This document shows, piece after piece, positions 1 to 6,680 of a stretch of DNA of 9,942 bases. The notes beneath the pieces were generated by a model. It saw only the letters and a program-made list of their open reading frames with translations, ran no database searches and was not told the DNA's origin. The position numbers and the translations under genes are program-made. Origin of the DNA: Deferribacteraceae bacterium UBA1873 (GTDB lineage: Bacteria; Chrysiogenota; Deferribacteres; Deferribacterales; Flexistipitaceae); assembly GCA_002338145.1 (NCBI GenBank), contig DDHP01000094.1, positions 1-9,942 of the forward strand. Reading direction: 5' to 3'. The stretch's first letter is position 1. Each line of letters begins with the position of its first letter.

Positions 1-22
1 AGCCAGACTCGGCCATCCCTCC
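1..22 (-). tRNA. Partial tRNA-Ser (5' end only, cut by window edge)
   Basis: Read on the minus strand, these bases start GGAGGGA-TG-GCC-GAGT. That is a seven-base acceptor strand, the two linker bases, a three-base D-stem strand and the start of a D-loop. A GCC-GAGT start of this kind is typical of bacterial type II tRNAs, especially tRNA-Ser. The anticodon and 3' half lie outside the window, so the isotype is inferred. A promoter with good spacing lies just upstream (35-63), and ispG on the same strand ends 75 bp upstream. Confidence 0.72.
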
Positions 23-34
23 GTAAGGGTGAAA

Positions 35-63
35 TATATAATATAATTAGAGCATTTTTGCAA
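35..63 (-). promoter_or_regulatory. Promoter of the partial tRNA-Ser
   Basis: On the minus strand, TTGCAA (63-58) and TATATA (40-35) are separated by 17 nt. The predicted start falls about 5-8 nt before the tRNA 5' end at base 22. The -10 sequence and the 17-nt spacing match those of the tRNA-Asn promoter at 1215-1243. This suggests the tRNA is transcribed on its own and not only by readthrough from ispG. Confidence 0.55.
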
Positions 64-97
64 GGACTTTATTAAATTTTTTACAAAATTTACTTTA

Positions 98-1162
98 TTA
101 ATCAATACAATAACCATCATTTCGGAGCAAATTGAGAAATGCACTCAAAAGTTCTTTTTCACTAACCTTTGCAATCACTTTTCCCTTTTTAAATATAATC
201 CCCAGTCCTTTGCCCCCTGCTATACCATAATCACTGTCCTTTGCCTCTCCGGGACCGTTCACCGGGCAACCCATTACAGCTATTGTTACAGGCTCATTTA
301 GTTTTTCCAACGCTTTTTCCACGTCAGAAGCCAGCTTTACCAAGTCAATTTCAGTCCTTCCGCATGTTGGACATGATATAAATTCAGGGCCTTTTTTTCT
401 AATATTAAGACTTCGTAAAATCTCCCACCCAACTTTAACCTCTTCAGACGGATCCCCTGTCAAAGATACCCTTAAAGTATCTCCAATACCTTTACTCAAT
501 AATGTTCCTATACCAACAGATGATTTAATCATGCCTCTAAACAATGTTCCTGCTTCAGTAATACCTATATGCAAAGGATATTCAGTTTTAGAGGAAAGTA
601 ATTCGTAAGCTTTTATAGTCAAAGGGACACTACTTGCTTTCACAGAAAGCTTAAAATTATCAAAATTATTCTTCTCCAAAAACTTTATATGCCTTTCAGC
701 CGATTCCACAAGAGCTTCTGGTGTAATTCCATATTTTTTTTGCAAATTTTTCTCTAAAGAACCTGCATTAACACCAATCCTTAATGAAATATCATTAGAC
801 TTGGCGGCATCTACTATTGCTTTAACTTTATTTTCAGAGCCAATATTTCCAGGATTAATTCTTATTGCATCTGCACCGTTGTCAATAGCAATCAGTGCTA
901 ATTTGTAATCAAAATGAATATCTGCAATAAGAGGGATATTGATTCCATTTTTTATTTTTTTTATCGAAAACGCAGAAAACTCATCAGGTACTGCAACTCT
1001 GATTATTTCGCATCCTAACGATTCTAAATGTTTTATCTGATTTACAGTATTCTCCGTATCAGACGTAATAGTGTTAGCCATTGACTGCACTGTTATCGGA
1101 GAATCACCTCCGATAGCAGTGTTACCAATATAAATTTTTTTAGTTGTTCTTCGTTTCTGCAT
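98..1162 (-). CDS. ispG: 4-hydroxy-3-methylbut-2-enyl diphosphate synthase (IspG/GcpE)
   Basis: Cytoplasmic [4Fe-4S] enzyme that reductively converts MEcPP to HMBPP, the penultimate step of the MEP isoprenoid pathway. The protein has a TIM-barrel part, with VQSM near the N-terminus and INPGN about two-fifths along, and a C-terminal cluster domain. In the longest reading frame (363 residues from a TTG at 1189) the cluster ligands are Cys273 and Cys276 (CPTCGRT), Cys308 (GCPVNGPGE) and Glu315. The length of about 354 residues fits the compact bacterial form without the large plant-type insertion. I chose the ATG at 1162, giving MQKRRTTKK, because family members begin with this kind of basic stretch just before IYIGN. 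The TTG at 1189 would add nine residues. Neither start has a convincing Shine-Dalgarno site, unlike most other genes here. A promoter-like TTTACG/TATATA pair ends right before the ATG, so a leaderless mRNA is possible. Family assignment is very secure. Confidence 0.97.
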   Translation of the reverse strand: MQKRRTTKKIYIGNTAIGGDSPITVQSMANTITSDTENTVNQIKHLESLGCEIIRVAVPDEFSAFSIKKIKNGINIPLIADIHFDYKLALIAIDNGADAIRINPGNIGSENKVKAIVDAAKSNDISLRIGVNAGSLEKNLQKKYGITPEALVESAERHIKFLEKNNFDNFKLSVKASSVPLTIKAYELLSSKTEYPLHIGITEAGTLFRGMIKSSVGIGTLLSKGIGDTLRVSLTGDPSEEVKVGWEILRSLNIRKKGPEFISCPTCGRTEIDLVKLASDVEKALEKLNEPVTIAVMGCPVNGPGEAKDSDYGIAGGKGLGIIFKKGKVIAKVSEKELLSAFLNLLRNDGYCID

Positions 1163-1167
1163 AACGC

Positions 1168-1197
1168 TATATATACCACTTTTTAGCAAAACGTAAA
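1168..1197 (-). promoter_or_regulatory. Candidate ispG promoter immediately before the ATG
   Basis: On the minus strand, TTTACG (1197-1192) is followed after 16 nt by TATATA (1175-1170), with TGG just before it, resembling an extended -10. Overlapping TATATA also occurs at 1173-1168. The expected start of transcription would fall at or within a few bases of the A of the ATG at 1162. The region is AT-rich, so chance matches are likely. Confidence 0.3.
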
Positions 1198-1214
1198 TAA
1201 TTTTTAAAAAATTG

Positions 1215-1243
1215 TTGACATAATTTACTATAATTGCTATATA
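1215..1243 (+). promoter_or_regulatory. Promoter of tRNA-Asn
   Basis: A perfect -35 TTGACA (1215-1220) and a -10 TATATA (1238-1243) are separated by exactly 17 nt. The predicted start, near 1250, is about 14 nt before the mature tRNA 5' end at 1264. A perfect TATAAT at 1229-1234 is too close to the -35 (8 nt) to be its partner. Confidence 0.7.
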
Positions 1244-1263
1244 CGCATTCGTTTCACAGATAT

Positions 1264-1336
1264 TCCCCGGTAGCTCAATCGGCAGAGCGGGTGGCTGTTA
1301 ACCACTAGGTTGGCGGTTCGAGTCCGTCCCGGGGAG
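1264..1336 (+). tRNA. tRNA-Asn (anticodon GTT)
   Basis: A complete 73-nt cloverleaf. The acceptor stem is TCCCCGG (1264-1270) with CCGGGGA (1329-1335), and the discriminator is G1336. The D arm is GCTC/GAGC (1273-1276, 1285-1288). The anticodon stem is GGTGG/CCACT (1290-1294, 1302-1306) with one G-U pair and the loop CTGTTAA, giving anticodon GTT at 1297-1299. The T arm is GGCGG/CCGTC (1312-1316, 1324-1328) with loop TTCGAGT. No CCA is encoded; six T residues follow the discriminator at once, so CCA must be added by nucleotidyltransferase. The gene sits alone on the plus strand between two minus-strand genes. Confidence 0.97.
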
Positions 1337-1342
1337 TTTTTT
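1329..1342 (+). terminator. Possible tRNA-Asn terminator (T6 tract)
   Basis: TTTTTT at 1337-1342 directly follows the GC-rich 3' acceptor strand. The tRNA fold itself may act as the terminating hairpin. The weak inverted repeats further on (CTTAAT 1344-1349 with ATTAAG 1356-1361; TTAATCAT 1345-1352 with ATGATTAA 1378-1385) lack a T tract. Confidence 0.35.
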
Positions 1343-1405
1343 CCTTAATCATCTTATTAAGCCTGTTTACTCACAGTATGATTAAATAAATTAGATAAAT
1401 CCTAC

Positions 1406-3997
1406 CTACGTTTGCTTCAACAATCCATTACGCTTCACAGCTCTTGCCAGCCATTTATCAAACTCCATCAAAACCAACAACCCTGCGGCAATAAGCAGCA
1501 ATACAATCCAGGTGTTTATATCCACCGGCTGTACATCAAGAACCTCCTGCATGACAGGAATATGCATACTTGCAATATGTACCAATTGGGCAAAGAGCAC
1601 CATCGGTATCAAAAATTTATTTTCAAAAACCTTGATTTTCCAAATCTGCAGCGTTTCAGACCTGCTGTTAAATACATGAACATTTTCAAAAAGTACCATG
1701 AGAAGAAGAGCGTAATTTCTTGACTCAAAAACAGAATATCCACTGGAATAAAAGAAATAAAAAGCACCGAAAGCAACAAATCCCATATACAACCCTGATA
1801 TTAAAACCCTTCTGATCATAATTGAATTAAAAATGCCTTCATCAGGAGAGCGTGGCTTGCGCTCAAGTACACCCGGCTCGCCCTTTTCAAGGGCAAGAGC
1901 AACATCCTGCACGCCGTTGGTTACCAGATTAAGCCATAGTATTTGAAGTGGAGTGAGGGACATCGGTGTATTAAACACAACAGAGAATGTCACCAGCATT
2001 ATCTCAGCGGCTCCTGTGGATATAAGAAGAAAAATAATTTTCCTGATATTATCATACGCTATCCTCCCCTCTTCTATTCCGTTTACAATGGATTGGAAAT
2101 GATCATCTGTAATAACAACATCTGATGACTCCCTGGCCACATCTGTTCCACTTTTGCCCATACTGACTCCGACATTGGCGTATTTCAGAGCAGGGGCATC
2201 ATTTACCCCGTCTCCGGTTACTGCAATGAAATGCCCGGCATCTTCGAATATTGATACAAGCTCTTTCTTCTGCTCCGGACTTATTCTGGCAAAAACTTTT
2301 TTGTTTAAGACTATACGTTTTTTCTCTTCAAAATCCTCTATTTTGGTTAAATCATAACCGTTAATGACTTCATCAAAGCTTGAAGCAATTCCCAGTTCTT
2401 CTGCAATGGTATATGCTGTAGCCGGATGATCCCCTGTAATCATGATAACCTCGATTCCAGCCTTAAAAGCGTCCTGTATGGCTTCTTTCACCCCTTCTCT
2501 CAGGGGATCAATTATCGCAACAAACCCCAGAAATGTCATTTTCTCCAAATCCACTTTATCCTCTGAACTTTTTTTGCAGGCAAAAGCAATCATCCTATAC
2601 CCTTTAGCAGCCCACGAATCCACTTCATGAAGAATTCCTGTTCTGTTTTCATTACTCAAAGAGCAAAACTCAAGGATCTTTTCTGCAGAACCCTTGGCAA
2701 AATGGTATATTTCCCTGTCAATTTCCGTAGATGCTGCAGCAAAACCGTTAATAGGCTCATAAGGGATTTCATCGATTTTTCTGTATCCATAAAGTTTTTC
2801 CAGATATTTCTCATCATTCTCCTTTATAAACTTCAGCAAAGCCACATCCACCTGATCACCGAAAAACTTCCATTCATCATTTTTGACGGCAGAAGCTTCA
2901 TTACAGAAATAAAAGGCTTGCTTTGCCTGAATGGGGATTTCATCCCAATTAAGACTTTCCCCCTGAGGATTAATAAAATGTTTGACGGTAAGTTCATTTT
3001 TCGTGAGTGTCCCTGTTTTATCGCTTGCTATCAGTGTACACGAGCCCAGACTTTCTATAGCAGCCAGCTTGCGGATAATAACGTTACGCTTACTCATAGC
3101 AATTCCGCCAGCCGTCAAAGCTATTGAAATAGCTACAGGCAGCCCTTCTGGAATAGCAGCTACTGCGAGAGACACAGAAAAGAAAAACAGGTCAGTCAGC
3201 CCCATTCCACGTATCATACCAATAACTGCAAAAAGAAGAATTACCCCCATAATAATATAAACAAGGTGCAGTGAAAATTTTTCCATCCTGGTAATTAAAG
3301 GTGATTTACCGCTTTCCGAAGATGCCAGCAGAGCCGCAATTTTGCCAACTTCCGTGTCTTCCCCTATATCGCTGACGACTCCGGTAGCTCTGCCAGCAGC
3401 CACATAAGTGCCGGCAAAGAGCATATTTTTCCTGTCGGCAATAGGAATAGATTCATCATTATAAACAGCGTCAGGATCTTTTGTAACTTCAACACTTTCA
3501 CCTGTGAGCAGCGATTCATCAACTTTCAGCTTCCTTTCGCTAATCAGTCTGAGATCAGCGGGAACCTTGGAGCCAGACTCTAAAAATACAATATCACCCA
3601 GAGTTACATTTTCACTTTCAACGGTAATTTTACTTCCGTCCCTTAATACCTGACAGACTGTCTTCACGCTGTCCTTGAGTGCCGTGGATTTTTTCCAGGC
3701 ACTGAACTCCTGAAATGTTCCGATTAAAGCATTTATCATAAGAACAGCAAATATAAAAACCGCATCAGTCAGATGACCTATTACAATACTGACAACGGCG
3801 GCTAAAAGGAGGACATAAATCAAAGGACTTTTAAACTGGCTGAGGAATATCTTTATAATACTCACCCTTTTTTCCTCAGGCAGTTTGTTCAGCCCGTATC
3901 TTTTCAGCCTTCTCTCAGCTTCTGAAGAACTGAGCCCTTGGACTGAAGAATTCAGTTTATCCAAAGCATCTTCTTTAGAAAGCAAAAAAGCCTCCAT
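1406..3997 (-). CDS. Cation-transporting P-type ATPase, type II (SERCA/PMCA-like)
   Basis: Inner-membrane ATP-driven cation pump of 863 residues, normal for the bacterial P2 class. Visible in order: an N-terminal cation-ATPase domain (about 1-55); M1-M2 (about 56-96); the actuator domain with TGES (165-168); M3-M4 with PEGLP (283-287); the phosphorylation motif DKTGTLT with Asp326; a nucleotide-binding domain with KGSAE (435-439); MITGD (519-523); the hinge VTGDGVNDAPAL (593-604); and M5-M10 (about 653-845). By alignment to SERCA, the M4 Glu (Glu284), M5 Glu (Glu665), M6 Asn/Thr (Asn690, Thr693) and M8 Glu (Glu771) are kept. The SERCA N768 position is Gly662 and the key D800 position is Asn694. 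Ca2+ or another cation is therefore uncertain. The ATG is preceded by AAGGAGG (4008-4002) four bases upstream. It has its own extended -10 promoter and is probably monocistronic. Confidence 0.93.
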   Translation of the reverse strand: MEAFLLSKEDALDKLNSSVQGLSSSEAERRLKRYGLNKLPEEKRVSIIKIFLSQFKSPLIYVLLLAAVVSIVIGHLTDAVFIFAVLMINALIGTFQEFSAWKKSTALKDSVKTVCQVLRDGSKITVESENVTLGDIVFLESGSKVPADLRLISERKLKVDESLLTGESVEVTKDPDAVYNDESIPIADRKNMLFAGTYVAAGRATGVVSDIGEDTEVGKIAALLASSESGKSPLITRMEKFSLHLVYIIMGVILLFAVIGMIRGMGLTDLFFFSVSLAVAAIPEGLPVAISIALTAGGIAMSKRNVIIRKLAAIESLGSCTLIASDKTGTLTKNELTVKHFINPQGESLNWDEIPIQAKQAFYFCNEASAVKNDEWKFFGDQVDVALLKFIKENDEKYLEKLYGYRKIDEIPYEPINGFAAASTEIDREIYHFAKGSAEKILEFCSLSNENRTGILHEVDSWAAKGYRMIAFACKKSSEDKVDLEKMTFLGFVAIIDPLREGVKEAIQDAFKAGIEVIMITGDHPATAYTIAEELGIASSFDEVINGYDLTKIEDFEEKKRIVLNKKVFARISPEQKKELVSIFEDAGHFIAVTGDGVNDAPALKYANVGVSMGKSGTDVARESSDVVITDDHFQSIVNGIEEGRIAYDNIRKIIFLLISTGAAEIMLVTFSVVFNTPMSLTPLQILWLNLVTNGVQDVALALEKGEPGVLERKPRSPDEGIFNSIMIRRVLISGLYMGFVAFGAFYFFYSSGYSVFESRNYALLLMVLFENVHVFNSRSETLQIWKIKVFENKFLIPMVLFAQLVHIASMHIPVMQEVLDVQPVDINTWIVLLLIAAGLLVLMEFDKWLARAVKRNGLLKQT

Positions 3998-4026
3998 TCC
4001 GCCTCCTTAAATAATCTTTTATTTAA

Positions 4027-4035
4027 ATTATAACA
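4027..4035 (-). promoter_or_regulatory. Extended -10 promoter of the P-type ATPase gene
   Basis: On the minus strand the sequence reads TGTTATAAT, a perfect extended -10 (TG-n-TATAAT). I see no good -35 hexamer 16-18 nt upstream, as is common for extended -10 promoters. Transcription would start near 4020, giving a leader of about 23 nt that contains the Shine-Dalgarno site. Confidence 0.55.
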
Positions 4036-4083
4036 GATCGTTAAAAATAATTCATTTCTTTTTGAAAGGGTGAGGCAGGAATT

Positions 4084-4764
4084 TTAAAAAAAATGCATAT
4101 GATAAAAAACAAGCGTTGCGCTCTGGGAAACATTGAGAGAATCAATTTTGCCGTACATGGGAATATAAAACCTTTCATCGGCTCTTTTAAGAACATTGGG
4201 TCTTATCCCTTTACCTTCGGAGCCCAAAATTACCACAGATTTTTCAGCAAAACTCACATTTTTCAATGCGAGTGAAGCATTAACATCGGCGGCATATACA
4301 AAAAAATTTTCTTTTTTAAGCCTTTCCAGCAACCGTGCCAAGTTAATCGCCATATATAAATTTACGTGGAAAATACTGCCGGCGCTTGCTTTAACAACCG
4401 CCGGAGTAATACTCACCTGGTTATTTTTTGCGGCAACAAAATGATTTATTCCAAAACAGTGACCTGCACGTATAATGGCCCCGAAATTCTGAGGATCCTG
4501 AATATGATCCAGAACCACTATTTTAAATAAAGAAGCATCTGTATCTATCTCATACTCATCTTTAAATTGAAGATTTGATTCAAAGGCCACACCCTGGGCT
4601 TCAAAGCCAAATTTTTCGTTAAATTCAGCATTTTTTAAAACAGTAAAAGGGATTTTGTTTTTTTTCAGAATATTTTTATACTCATCACTTTCCTTTATAT
4701 ATGCTTTGCTGATATTGTCTGTTTTTAACGCTTCCAAAAAAGGATTCTTCCCGTAAACAATCAC
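4084..4764 (-). CDS. rlmB: TrmH/SpoU-family RNA 2'-O-methyltransferase, RlmB-like
   Basis: SAM-dependent ribose methyltransferase of the SPOUT superfamily. It is probably the enzyme that 2'-O-methylates a guanosine in 23S rRNA (Gm2251 in E. coli numbering). The N-terminal 75 or so residues, opening VYGKNPFLEAL, resemble the L30e-like substrate-binding domain of RlmB. The catalytic domain shows motif 1 DPQNFGAIIRA (90-100), motif 2 LGSEGKGI (180-187) and motif 3 IPMYGKIDSLNVSQSATL (201-218), which form the trefoil-knot SAM site. At 226 residues it is slightly shorter than E. coli RlmB (243), mainly from trimming outside the knot. The start is GTG at 4764, with AGGAG six bases upstream. An ATG two bases further out is in another frame and stops at once (ATG-TGA). 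The 3' end has a T8 tract encoding the terminal Phe-Phe. Family is secure; the exact target is inferred from similarity. Confidence 0.88.
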   Translation of the reverse strand: MIVYGKNPFLEALKTDNISKAYIKESDEYKNILKKNKIPFTVLKNAEFNEKFGFEAQGVAFESNLQFKDEYEIDTDASLFKIVVLDHIQDPQNFGAIIRAGHCFGINHFVAAKNNQVSITPAVVKASAGSIFHVNLYMAINLARLLERLKKENFFVYAADVNASLALKNVSFAEKSVVILGSEGKGIRPNVLKRADERFYIPMYGKIDSLNVSQSATLVFYHMHFF

Positions 4765-4796
4765 ATCCGGCTCCTGTTGTATTCTGAGTCCTTTGA

Positions 4797-4826
4797 ATAA
4801 CTCTTAAGTTAATAACTTTGTGTCAA
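4797..4826 (-). promoter_or_regulatory. Candidate promoter of the RlmB-like gene
   Basis: On the minus strand a perfect TTGACA (4826-4821) is followed after 18 nt by the weak -10 AGTTAT (4802-4797). It lies in the 80-bp gap between the SDR1 stop and the methyltransferase start. Readthrough from SDR1 is also possible, since the only hairpin at the SDR1 stop (AATGTT 4832-4837 with AACATT 4841-4846) lacks a strong tail. Confidence 0.4.
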
Positions 4827-4844
4827 TGCTCAATGTTTTTAACA

Positions 4845-5579
4845 TTAACACATCATCCCGCCATCAGCTGTCAGAATCTGACCGGTCACATAATCTGAAT
4901 CTTCTGAAGCAAAAAATACAAAAGAAGGGACAAGCACTGTCGGATCAGACAGATAGATAAGACCCTCTCCTTCAGATCCATAAAATTCAGCCAGGGAATC
5001 GGTCATGCGTGTCTTTGCAACCGGCAGTATTGCATTTACCTGTACGTTATATTCTAAAAGCTCTTTGGCTGCATTTTTTGTGAAAGAATAGATACCACCT
5101 TTAGCCGATGCATAGTCAGCTACACCTATTGAACCTCTCTCTGCTGCTGGGGCGCAAAGATTTATTATTTTCCCACTTTTTTTATCTTTCATGAAACGTC
5201 GCACTGTTTCTGTAGTGCAATAAAAGGTTCCGTACAAATGGGTTTTTATAACGGCATCCCATTGTTGTGGAGTTATCTCAAGAAAAGGTGTGGGCTTTAT
5301 TATGCCTGCATTATTAACCAATATGTCCACACCGCCATTGACTTTCTCTACTTCTTCCATCAGCCTTTCTACCTCTGTGTAATTTCCCACATCAAAGAGC
5401 CCGCCATTTACCGTTGCCCCTTTACTTTTGCAGCTCTCCATGACTTCATTAAGACCTTTTTTATCTTTATGCGCCACAAGATAAAGGTCGGCACCCTCTT
5501 TTGCAAAGCCCTTTGCCACTGCTTTGCCGATACCTTTTGAAGCTCCTGTAATAAGCGCAACTTTATTTTCTAATTTCAT
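4845..5579 (-). CDS. SDR-family oxidoreductase with atypical catalytic residues (SDR1)
   Basis: Classical short-chain dehydrogenase/reductase fold of 244 residues, typical for FabG-like proteins. Seen: cofactor motif TGASKGIG (11-18), Asp63, NNAG (89-92), YxxxK as Tyr156 and Lys160, and the C-terminal TGQILTADGG (232-241). Two members of the usual Asn-Ser-Tyr-Lys tetrad are changed. The helix-4 Asn aligns with His114 (HLYG), and the catalytic Ser aligns with Ala143 in the segment NLCAPAAERG. The substrate loop also lacks the common Pro-Gly after the VNAI strand (ILPVAKT). An NAD(P)-dependent redox role is inferred from the fold; the substrate is unknown, and loss or change of activity is possible. 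The ATG has a strong AGGAGG (5590-5585) five bases upstream. The gene appears to have its own promoter and is separated by 263 bp from SDR2. Confidence 0.88.
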   Translation of the reverse strand: MKLENKVALITGASKGIGKAVAKGFAKEGADLYLVAHKDKKGLNEVMESCKSKGATVNGGLFDVGNYTEVERLMEEVEKVNGGVDILVNNAGIIKPTPFLEITPQQWDAVIKTHLYGTFYCTTETVRRFMKDKKSGKIINLCAPAAERGSIGVADYASAKGGIYSFTKNAAKELLEYNVQVNAILPVAKTRMTDSLAEFYGSEGEGLIYLSDPTVLVPSFVFFASEDSDYVTGQILTADGGMMC

Positions 5580-5599
5580 ACTTGCCTCCTAACATTCAG

Positions 5600-5629
5600 A
5601 TTATACATACATATTTAAAAAAATTCCAA
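5600..5629 (-). promoter_or_regulatory. Promoter of SDR1
   Basis: On the minus strand TTGGAA (5629-5624) and a perfect TATAAT (5605-5600) are separated by 18 nt. The predicted start, near 5593, lies only a few bases before the Shine-Dalgarno site at 5590-5585, so the leader would be very short. Confidence 0.5.
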
Positions 5630-5731
5630 ATCAGGATCTAATACTAAACAAATCAAACCGGTTTTTGTCCATTTCATAGTTATTTTTCTGCCTAAATGCC
5701 CAGCCTTTTCCAATTCAAATATAGAAAATAG

Positions 5732-5769
5732 AGTTGCGTGAGCCAGGCATAGACTCAACTCACGCAACT
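5732..5769 (-). terminator. Likely terminator of SDR2 (11-bp stem)
   Basis: AGTTGCGTGAG (5732-5742) and CTCACGCAACT (5759-5769) form a perfect 11-bp stem with a 16-nt loop. On the minus strand the stem is followed by a U-rich tail, CTATTTTCTAT. It lies about 75 bp downstream of the SDR2 stop, behind a first hairpin at 5799-5822. On the plus strand it is followed by ATTTTAT, but no plus-strand gene precedes it. A competing GAGTTG/CAACTC pairing (5731-5736, 5756-5761) exists within the same element. Confidence 0.6.
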
Positions 5770-5798
5770 ATTTTATAATTAATCCGAAGCTCACTTTC

Positions 5799-5822
5799 GC
5801 ATTAACCGTACAGGTTTAATGC
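5799..5822 (-). other. Hairpin in the SDR2 3' untranslated region
   Basis: GCATTAA (5799-5805) and TTAATGC (5816-5822) pair perfectly. A further CC/GG extends the stem past a one-base bulge. It starts about 20 nt after the SDR2 stop and has no U tract, so it may protect the 3' end or be a first pausing site and not a terminator in itself. Confidence 0.4.
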
Positions 5823-5842
5823 TGCAATACCGGACAGCTCAT

Positions 5843-6622
5843 TTAATGAAAGCACAAGCCACCGGATACACTTACCGTTTGTCCCGTTACAAAGGCAGCA
5901 TCATCGGATGCAAGCCAAGCCGCCGTTCCCGCCAAATCTTCAGGGTATTCAAGCCTTGGAATAGCAGAATTTTTTGCAAGCTCCTCACTCATCTGATCAA
6001 ACTCATGCTCCTGAATAGTTTCGCTTTGCGTCAATCCCGGAGAGATAGAATTCACTGTAATGCCGAATTTACCCGTTTCGACTGCGAGCAACCTTGTAAA
6101 ACCAATGACTGCAGCTTTGGAAGTAGGGTATTGAACGCCGTTGCCACGACCAATATAAACCGTGTCAGAGGATATATTTATGATACGTCCCCAATTTTGC
6201 GAACGCATGTCCGGGAATACCTCACGTGCGCACAGCCACACTCCTTTGACGTTTACCGCCATAACTCTATCCCAATCAGCTTCGTCCAATTCATAAAACG
6301 GCCGTGCAGCCCGATCTAACCCTATATGCCGCAGCATGATGGCTGCATTGTTAACAAGGATATCAATCTTGCCAAAGCGCTCGCGCGCTTTAGACACCAT
6401 CTCTTTTATCTGTTTGGAATCAGAGACATCGCACACAATCGGCAATACTTCGCGATCTTCAGTTGCAATTTCTTCAGCCGCTTGCTTTAAAACATCCTCA
6501 GTAGTACCACAGATTACAACGTCAGCCTTTTCCTGATAAAGACGTTTCGCAATAGCTTTGCCAATCCCGCGACCGCCCCCTGTAACAAGAGCGACATGAC
6601 CTTTTAGTCTTTCACAATTCAT
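5843..6622 (-). CDS. SDR-family oxidoreductase, classical (SDR2)
   Basis: Complete classical SDR of 259 residues and a probable NAD(P)H-dependent alcohol/keto oxidoreductase. Seen: TGGGRGIG (14-21), Asp65 in CDV, NNAA (91-94), helix-4 Asn124, catalytic Ser152 (NISSD), Tyr165 and Lys169, Pro195-Gly196 after the VNSI strand, and the C-terminal TGQTVSVSGG (246-255). All four catalytic-tetrad residues are present, unlike SDR1. The region after NNAA carries a slightly long loop (about 95-108) before the ELDEADWDRV helix, which may shape the substrate pocket; the substrate cannot be told. ATG start with AGGAGG (6637-6632) nine bases upstream, and a good promoter at 6681-6709. By eye the gene is richer in G+C than its neighbours, with segments such as gcgctcgcgcgc near 6377. 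It probably forms its own transcription unit. Confidence 0.93.
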   Translation of the reverse strand: MNCERLKGHVALVTGGGRGIGKAIAKRLYQEKADVVICGTTEDVLKQAAEEIATEDREVLPIVCDVSDSKQIKEMVSKARERFGKIDILVNNAAIMLRHIGLDRAARPFYELDEADWDRVMAVNVKGVWLCAREVFPDMRSQNWGRIINISSDTVYIGRGNGVQYPTSKAAVIGFTRLLAVETGKFGITVNSISPGLTQSETIQEHEFDQMSEELAKNSAIPRLEYPEDLAGTAAWLASDDAAFVTGQTVSVSGGLCFH

Positions 6623-6680
6623 AGCAACACTCCTCCTTTTACAATATTTTACTCATAGAAAATTTATTACTTACTATAAT

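Noticed and set aside
1229..1234. Perfect TATAAT upstream of tRNA-Asn
   Set aside because: Only 8 nt from the TTGACA, so it cannot be its -10; TATATA at 1238-1243 has the right spacing.
1345..1385. Inverted repeat TTAATCAT/ATGATTAA as an ATPase terminator
   Set aside because: AT-rich 8-bp arms 25 nt apart with no U tract on either strand; not convincing.
2627..3127. A 166-codon plus-strand open frame opposite the P-type ATPase
   Set aside because: It lies wholly antisense to a well-supported ATPase and shows no domain. Its residues reflect the complementary codons. The same holds for smaller plus-strand frames at 1412-1723, 1943-2125, 2154-2357, 2442-2630 and 2982-3260.
5655..5664. Palindrome AAACCGGTTT upstream of SDR1
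   Set aside because: A single 10-bp palindrome 26 bp upstream of the likely -35; too short and isolated to call an operator.
5819..6319. A 166-codon plus-strand open frame opposite SDR2
   Set aside because: Antisense to an intact SDR with all motifs; Arg/Ser/His-rich composition with no recognisable family.
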